Assembly: GCF_043290135.1 (NCBI RefSeq)
Contig: NC_134710.1
Coordinates: forward strand, 8,014,821-8,078,820
Direction: 5' to 3'
DNA length: 64,000 bases
Origin: Rhipicephalus microplus
Lineage: Eukaryota > Arthropoda > Arachnida > Ixodida > Ixodidae
The notes under the pieces were generated by a model. It did no database searches, was not told where the DNA came from, and saw only the letters and a program-made list of their open reading frames with translations. This document shows positions 59,285-64,000 of this stretch, one piece after another. The position numbers and the translations under genes were made by a program. The first letter of the stretch is position 1. Each line of letters opens with the position of its first letter.

Positions 59285-61237
59285 GTGAAAAGGTGAAATA
59301 TGCATGAAGTTTTAGTATAAAATGTGTGTCTACTTAATAAGACAATGCACCAGCGGTTTTCAACATGACACTTTGCGTTGTGAGAAATGACAATGTTTGA
59401 TTTTGTCAGATATGCAATAAATATGAGCACAACTAAAAAAAAAGTATTATCCAAGTATTAAAAGTATCCAAAGTTATCCAAGTATTAAATTTAAACATGA
59501 AATAAAGCAGTTCAAAGGACCTAAAGAGTGCTTTCACTTTTTATAAACAAAACCTCTACATTGAATGCATGTATTTTTAGAAAAATATCTGACAACTCTG
59601 AAGCAGGGAAACACAGATGGAAGAAGTAAGAGAAAATGAAGTATTGCTGAAAATCAAAACACGAGTACATTTCCCAAACAAATGCCATGAAGAATCATTC
59701 AAAAGCCCTCAATAAAAAGTTGAAGCTGAAGCTAAATTGCACTCCGTGACATCAAAGGTTGGCAATAATGAAGCTATGTAGGTCAGAGTTGGCACACCTG
59801 TTAGTTACACTAACGAAAAAAAAAAGCTCCAATAGCTCATGCCAGCGTTATATTTTACATACTTTGATTTGTGCAAAAAAAAAGACATGTGAAAATGTTG
59901 TGATTAAGGTTTATTCATGCTGTTTACAAAAGAAGGTGTTTTCTAACCTACGCATGAGAATAAACATAGCAGCAGGTGTGTAGGTGGAATAGAAACATAG
60001 CATGACAGAAATGTAAAAATGCTTAGAGAGAACAGCCAACAAGAGAAAAAGGCTTTAGTGTTGAAGTGCTAATTATGCAGAAATTTCGACATGGGCGCCG
60101 TTGGTTGTGAGCTCATCATCTTGTTCGTGAGCAAACAACTCGAGAAAGATGACAATAAACTAAACAAAATTTTTGGGGCTTGAGTGAGGATCGAATCCAG
60201 GATGTCTACATTGAGAACAGGGGTTCTACCAAAGAGGCACATATTTTTTTCAAACTACATTGAAATAAAAACGCTGCATTTACGTCAATTAGTGGGAGGA
60301 GTCGACTTAGTGCATGTAATATCACTTTGCAAATGTGCAGAATTGTGCCAGGTGTCAGAGCAAATGAATCAAGCAACAAGTGAGTGTTTTAAAAAGTCAC
60401 AAAGCACTCATACATATTTCATCATTATCAGAGGCAGCAGAACCTTCAACAGAGTGAACAACTGTGTAGGTTGGCGTGTTGTCTAATGGACATGTAGATG
60501 GCCCTTCGCCGATTCGTAAAAAAAAAAAATGATGCAGTGGACACCAATGAATTGTGCTTGCAACACTATTCAATGATGCTTTGAAACTGGCAATGTTTCG
60601 CGCAAAGTTGTTCGTTTAGTTTGGTACGGTTGAGGCATGCACTGAGAACAGAAGTAGGCATGCAGACAAGAAGTGGGTGCACATGAGTTCTAATTACACT
60701 ATCAATCTTGGAGGCGAAGTGCAATTGTCCCCCAATTTTTATCACCTCATCTGTTTAGACAACGTAATGGTAAGTGGCATGGAAAAGTAGGCCGAAAAAT
60801 ATTATGGTAAAGCACTATGATTGTATGAACTAATGCAACACTGTACACCTCAATGATAAGTTCATTAATCTAAATGCACGGATGCCTACTTCTAATAAAA
60901 ATTTTCTAGTTTCTGGAAAATGTCACTCTATTTGGGAAAAAATAGAAATAAAATAGGAAATGCTGTTAGAATTTGGCATGTTATTTAGGGCAAATTTAAT
61001 ACTCCCCTGCAGTATGTAGCTGAAGCCATAAAATGATCAAACACAGCACAGACATCATACGCTTCGAGCTCCCTACAATATAAGATAATTTTGAAGTATA
61101 AAATGAGTGTTTCTCACTATATAGAAACGGTGACCCTTACAATAAATACCAGATGATGAGATTCACTGCAGCAATACTGCCAATGCATTGCTATATCTTA
61201 ACCAGGCAGAGGTGAGTGATTTGTTGTTCCTTTGCAG
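59285..61237. other. Large intron-like stretch of the P-like pseudogene
   Basis: No further transposase exon was recognised. It contains a SINE (60066-60247) and otherwise AT-rich sequence with short frames. A missing exon between C and D is possible because the reading phase does not join cleanly. Confidence 0.5.
60066..60247 (-). mobile_element. tRNA-derived SINE, second tick family
   Basis: On the minus strand a tRNA-like head (CTTTGGTAGAACCCC as A box; GGATTCGATCC as B box at 60188-60198) is followed by CCCCAAAAATTTTGTTTA, CTCACGAACAAGATGATGAG and CAACGGCGCCCATGTCGAA, the body order I recall for a tick SINE. Both promoter boxes are kept. It lies inside the intron-like stretch of the P-like pseudogene. 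Confidence 0.72.
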
Positions 61238-61477
61238 ATCATTGATGCGTTCTTGGTTACCCTGGACCAAACAGAAGAAAGGTTCTTCAGAACATGGAGA
61301 AACCATGTTTGCTTCAGCACCGACTATTCAGTCACTCCGTGTGTTACTGATGTCGATGCAGGATATTTTGACAGGCCTGTTCAGCGAGGGTGTTAGCTAT
61401 GTGCTAACCAGCAAGTTAAATCAAGACCCACTGGAGGTGAGTAAAAATTGCTGCTGTACATTTGGCTAAATATGGTG

Positions 61478-62499
61478 TACAGTAACAGCTCAATAATTCT
61501 AACTCGGTCATTTCAAAATCACATCTAATTCAAAATAATCCAGTGGTATCGTATTTTTCAATGCAAGTCTGAGCAGTTATATTAAGCAGCAATAAAGGTT
61601 AATTAAAAACCTTGGGTGTCATGTGCCAATCACCAATGCCCATTTCGCCACAAACCTGCGAAAACCGGCACTTAAGAGCTACAGGTCAGTGCAACTCAAA
61701 AGTACTAATGATTGGCAGCTGAAGCACGCTAGCGTTGCCACTTCCAGCATAACAGAAAAGACAAACAAAAAGAAAACTGTTGGTGTCCCGTGGGAAATAA
61801 AAATGTGCACCTGCCGAAAACAAGTTGTTTTTCACTGCAGTACAGCAGTGATGTGTAGCCATATGACATGTTTCTCACAACATTCTCTCTGGAACTGCAA
61901 GGACATTAACAAAGGGCAGGTAAGCGAAAACCGCAATTATAAGAACCGTTCACTGTTGGTTGTTCAAGCATTTTGAACATTCGCATAGCGTGCGGAGTTC
62001 TTGCCTAAGTTTGAAATTCAATGATCATGTTTTCCAGTCAAAACACATCATTAATTTCGTAACACTGGCCATTATTAAATTATTTATTATACTTGAAAGA
62101 ATTGGCGAATGGTCGCAGCATGACTTGCTGACCAACACAGGAGCAGGCAACATGCTAACCATGTGTCACTGCTATGTTTTAGTGAAGATGCTTTGTTTTC
62201 TGCAGGCGGGCAATTCAGTTCATCATGACAACTTTTTTTTCACACTTTCTTTTTTTCGGCGGCAGCAGCAAGCCCCACCGTCCTCCATGTTTGCGGCACA
62301 TATAGGATCGGAAGGTATTTTTGGGCAATGTTACCCTTGTAGTTGCAAGCTAGTCTGCACAGCAAATGACCACCCCTTATTATTTCGAATAATTCCAGAT
62401 TCCCTGCACACCACTTTTTGTAGTTAGCTATTTTGAAAACCCATTTGATTAAAAGATTTCTTGTGTCCTGCTGACTTCAATTTAATGAGGTTTACGGTA
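61478..62499. mobile_element. pogo/Tigger-like non-autonomous element
   Basis: The element 61480-62497 has ends CAGTAACAGCTCAATAATTC and, inverted, CCGTAAACCTCATTAAATTG, with TA on both sides. It interrupts the sequence 43 bases after exon D of the P-like pseudogene. Frames inside (61623-61976, 61960-62427) show no transposase motif. Confidence 0.55.
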
Positions 62500-62559
62500 C
62501 TTTTACAATATCACCCATGAATATATATCACAAAAAATGCTTTTCAACGCTTCTGTTCT

Positions 62560-62604
62560 GAAGATCGTAAGACAGGAAACCCAGTTTCTGGTCTTACGAT
62601 CTTC
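62560..62604. repeat. Long, nearly perfect hairpin
   Basis: Two 21-base arms (GAAGATCGTAAGACAGGAAAC and its near reverse complement) surround a 3-base loop CCA, with two or three mismatches near the loop. The outer 14 bases pair exactly. Confidence 0.88.
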
Positions 62605-62704
62605 TATATGAATGAGTAATAAACAAAATGTTCGACGGCAAGATTGTCAGTCAAATTGAAAGAATGGGCGCTGCGGCCTGATAGCAGAAAATTGCTATTC
62701 AGAT

Positions 62705-62930
62705 TGATTTGATTGATACGTGGGGTTTAGCGTCCCAAAACCATCATATGATTATGAGAGACGCTGTAGTGGAGGGGCTTATTAAATTTCGGCCACCTGG
62801 AGTTCTTGCACCCAAATTTGAGCACACGGGCCTACAGCATTTTCGCCGCCATCGAAAATGCAGCCGCCGCAGCCAGGATTCGATCCCATGACCTGCGGGT
62901 CAGCCACTAGACCACCGCGGCGGGGCATTT
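62705..62930 (-). mobile_element. Ruka-like tRNA-derived SINE, nearly full length
   Basis: Read on the minus strand: a tRNA-like head (GCCGCGGTGGTCTAGTGGC, B box GGATCGAATCC at 62876-62886), then GGCTGCATTTTCGATGG, AATGCTGTAGGCCCGTGTGC, AAGAACTCCAGGTGGCCG, CATATGATGGTTTTGGGACG and a tail of ATCAA repeats. This is the layout of the tick tRNA-derived SINE family I know as Ruka-like. It is the best copy here and served to recognise the fragments at 10815 and 14484. Confidence 0.85.
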
Positions 62931-63839
62931 TCATTTCAGGCAGAAAGAAATTAAATATCAGTACACTGTACTTTTTCACAGACTGCCTCGCCTTGCAGCT
63001 GTGCCATAAACTATAGAGGACTGTTTGCCAACATTTAGTGCACTGAGAGACTGCCATGCTAAATATGCGAACCATTGCTTAAATTTCTGAACCCATTACA
63101 ACTCCTACACTCAATAGGACTGACACTGGCGGGGACCAATGCTCCCGGGTGGGGCAACGTCCCTGTGTAGAGGACCACATTTTAATGTCTTTCCTGAAGG
63201 GGGAGTGTGCAATGTAAAGGAGAGGTATATAATGGGCAGCAGTAGGAGAGTTAAACCATGCATTTTATATCCCCTGTGGTGACTTCAATTAAGGAGGGAC
63301 GTGGCAAGTAAAACTAATTTCTTTATTAATGTACTGTTTGTGATGAAATTAGGTGTGTGTATGTGGATGATTGTGAGGATTCCAAATATGAAAACCGTTT
63401 TCAAATACCTCTAGTACTTTTTGAGTTACAAGCATAATTATACTAATTAATGCTCCTCACAGTTAGATAATTATTGCTAAATGAAATTATTTTTTCATAT
63501 TATTATGTTCCCAAAGCATCAACTTGTGCAAAGAAGCTATTAGTTGATTTTTCTAGTTCTTGTAACCATAAATAAAATTTCCAAAACATGGATGTTGTTT
63601 TGCGCACACATCGCAGTAATTATAAAATGTGTTCTAAAAATTTTAAATGATGAGTAAGAAGAGAGATAAAGCTTTATTGCACTGCTAAAGGCCTCCTGAG
63701 CCTAGTGCAAAAAACGGAACGACTCTATCAGTCTTTGTTAGAAAATGACAGATGTTCTAATGAAGGCACATAGGCGAAAATCAAGAGTTGAGAAAACTGA
63801 CTTTTAAAGTTCACTCTTGTTTGAAAGTTCACAACATGC
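62931..63839. other. Stretch without recognised gene
   Basis: AT-rich; no open frame with recognisable content. AATAAA-like words are scattered, as expected by chance. Confidence 0.5.
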
Positions 63840-63998
63840 CTAAAACACTCGGAATCCTCCTGGGCAGTAATCCTGAGATGCTGTGGCCTTGGCCTCTGTA
63901 GAGCGCAACCCAGTTTTGCGCTTCTTTGTCGTGGAACAATGCGCCTTTTGAGCCCTCTTTGCCCTTTTGGCATCCTTTTCGGCTGCTCGCCGCAAAGA
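63840..63998 (-). pseudogene. Possible transposase C-terminal fragment, runs off the window
   Basis: One minus-strand frame reads SLRRAAEKDAKRAKRAQKAH, then KKRKTGLRS and SQDYCPGGF, and stops at 63840-63842. A charged Lys/Arg/Glu stretch followed by a DYxPG terminus resembles the ends of some tick transposase-like proteins as I remember them. The overlapping 81-codon frame (63728-63973) is an alternative. Evidence is weak because the rest lies outside the window. Confidence 0.28.
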
Positions 63999-64000
63999 GC

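Larger units (their letters stand above)
58146..61436 (+). pseudogene. P-element/THAP9-type transposase pseudogene, four exons visible
   Basis: Exon A (58146-58766) reads KAYRLINNMKLLALPSMNRL, then LILDEMKIRQTLEF with a likely catalytic Asp (58317-58319), VSDGTGSNKAMW (Asp 58587-58589) and FLCDAPHMIKC, all characteristic of P-element transposases. Exon B (58828-58974, 147 bp) ends at CAG|GTGAAA. Exon C (59127-~59284) includes NDLFDALNAKLP. Exon D (61238-61436) has FASAPTIQSLRVLLMSM and YVLTSKLNQDPLE, and ends at GAG|GTGAGT. Exons A-C join in phase 0. Damage: TAG at 58272-58274 and 58440-58442, a mutated donor after exon A (CAG|ATAAGC), a stop in exon C near 59175, and a frameshift in exon D near 61290. 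The N-terminal THAP DNA-binding exon is not found; the Gypsy element lies just upstream. The family cuts and pastes DNA with 8-bp target duplications. Confidence 0.82.

Noticed and set aside
1..64000. CRISPR array or prokaryotic operon
   Set aside because: No regularly spaced repeats and no operon-like run of genes; the retroelements, SINEs and intron-bearing transposase indicate an animal nuclear genome.

Overview
The window looks like repeat-rich nuclear DNA of an arthropod, most probably a hard tick. Several interspersed repeats match the style of tick genomes as I remember them: tRNA-derived SINEs with the body of the Ruka-like family, a degenerate RTE-type LINE tail, and elements beginning TTAAAGGGAC. 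Tick assignment is inference from recalled repeat families, not a database search. I see no bacterial operon, no CRISPR array and no complete host gene. Nearly all recognisable coding capacity belongs to transposable elements.

Layout. 1-1960: no gene seen. 1961-6407: a long CR1/L2-type LINE on the minus strand. Its ORF2 (endonuclease plus reverse transcriptase) is uninterrupted. Its ORF1 carries a 2A-type ribosome-skipping motif, two and a bit copies of an in-frame 282-bp tandem repeat at the 5' end, and one frameshift. 7066-8100: an AAT microsatellite, then a CpG-rich block that may hold the first exon of an unidentified gene. 8533-9349: a small internally deleted Gypsy element with two 130-bp LTRs. 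10815-15885: SINE pieces, a 5'-truncated relative of the first LINE (12446-14160), an inverted dispersed repeat and an RTE-type LINE tail.

15886-46070 is mostly non-coding and built from DNA-transposon derivatives: hAT-like elements at 17600-18310, 31262-32839 and 42269-42941; a pogo/Tigger-like element at 25020-26803 with other repeats inside it; TTAAAGGGAC elements; and a foldback element with an exact 8-bp target duplication (44870-45322). 46071-54376 holds pieces of Tx1-like (L1-group) LINEs, one of which seems to be split by a 4.8-kb insertion. 54800-57772 is a second Gypsy element with 181-bp LTRs, gag and integrase but no protease, reverse transcriptase or RNase H. 58146-61436 is a P-element/THAP9-type transposase pseudogene that still shows its exon-intron structure. 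Another pogo-like element, two SINEs and a possible transposase C-terminus fill the right end.

How parts relate: the autonomous classes (LINE, Gypsy, P-like, Tx1-like) are mostly broken here, while their short dependents (SINEs, MITEs, deletion derivatives) keep clean ends and target duplications. The features most worth following up are the 2A motif with tandem 5' monomers in the LINE, the intron-bearing P-like transposase, and the Tx1-derived mini-elements that share both ends.
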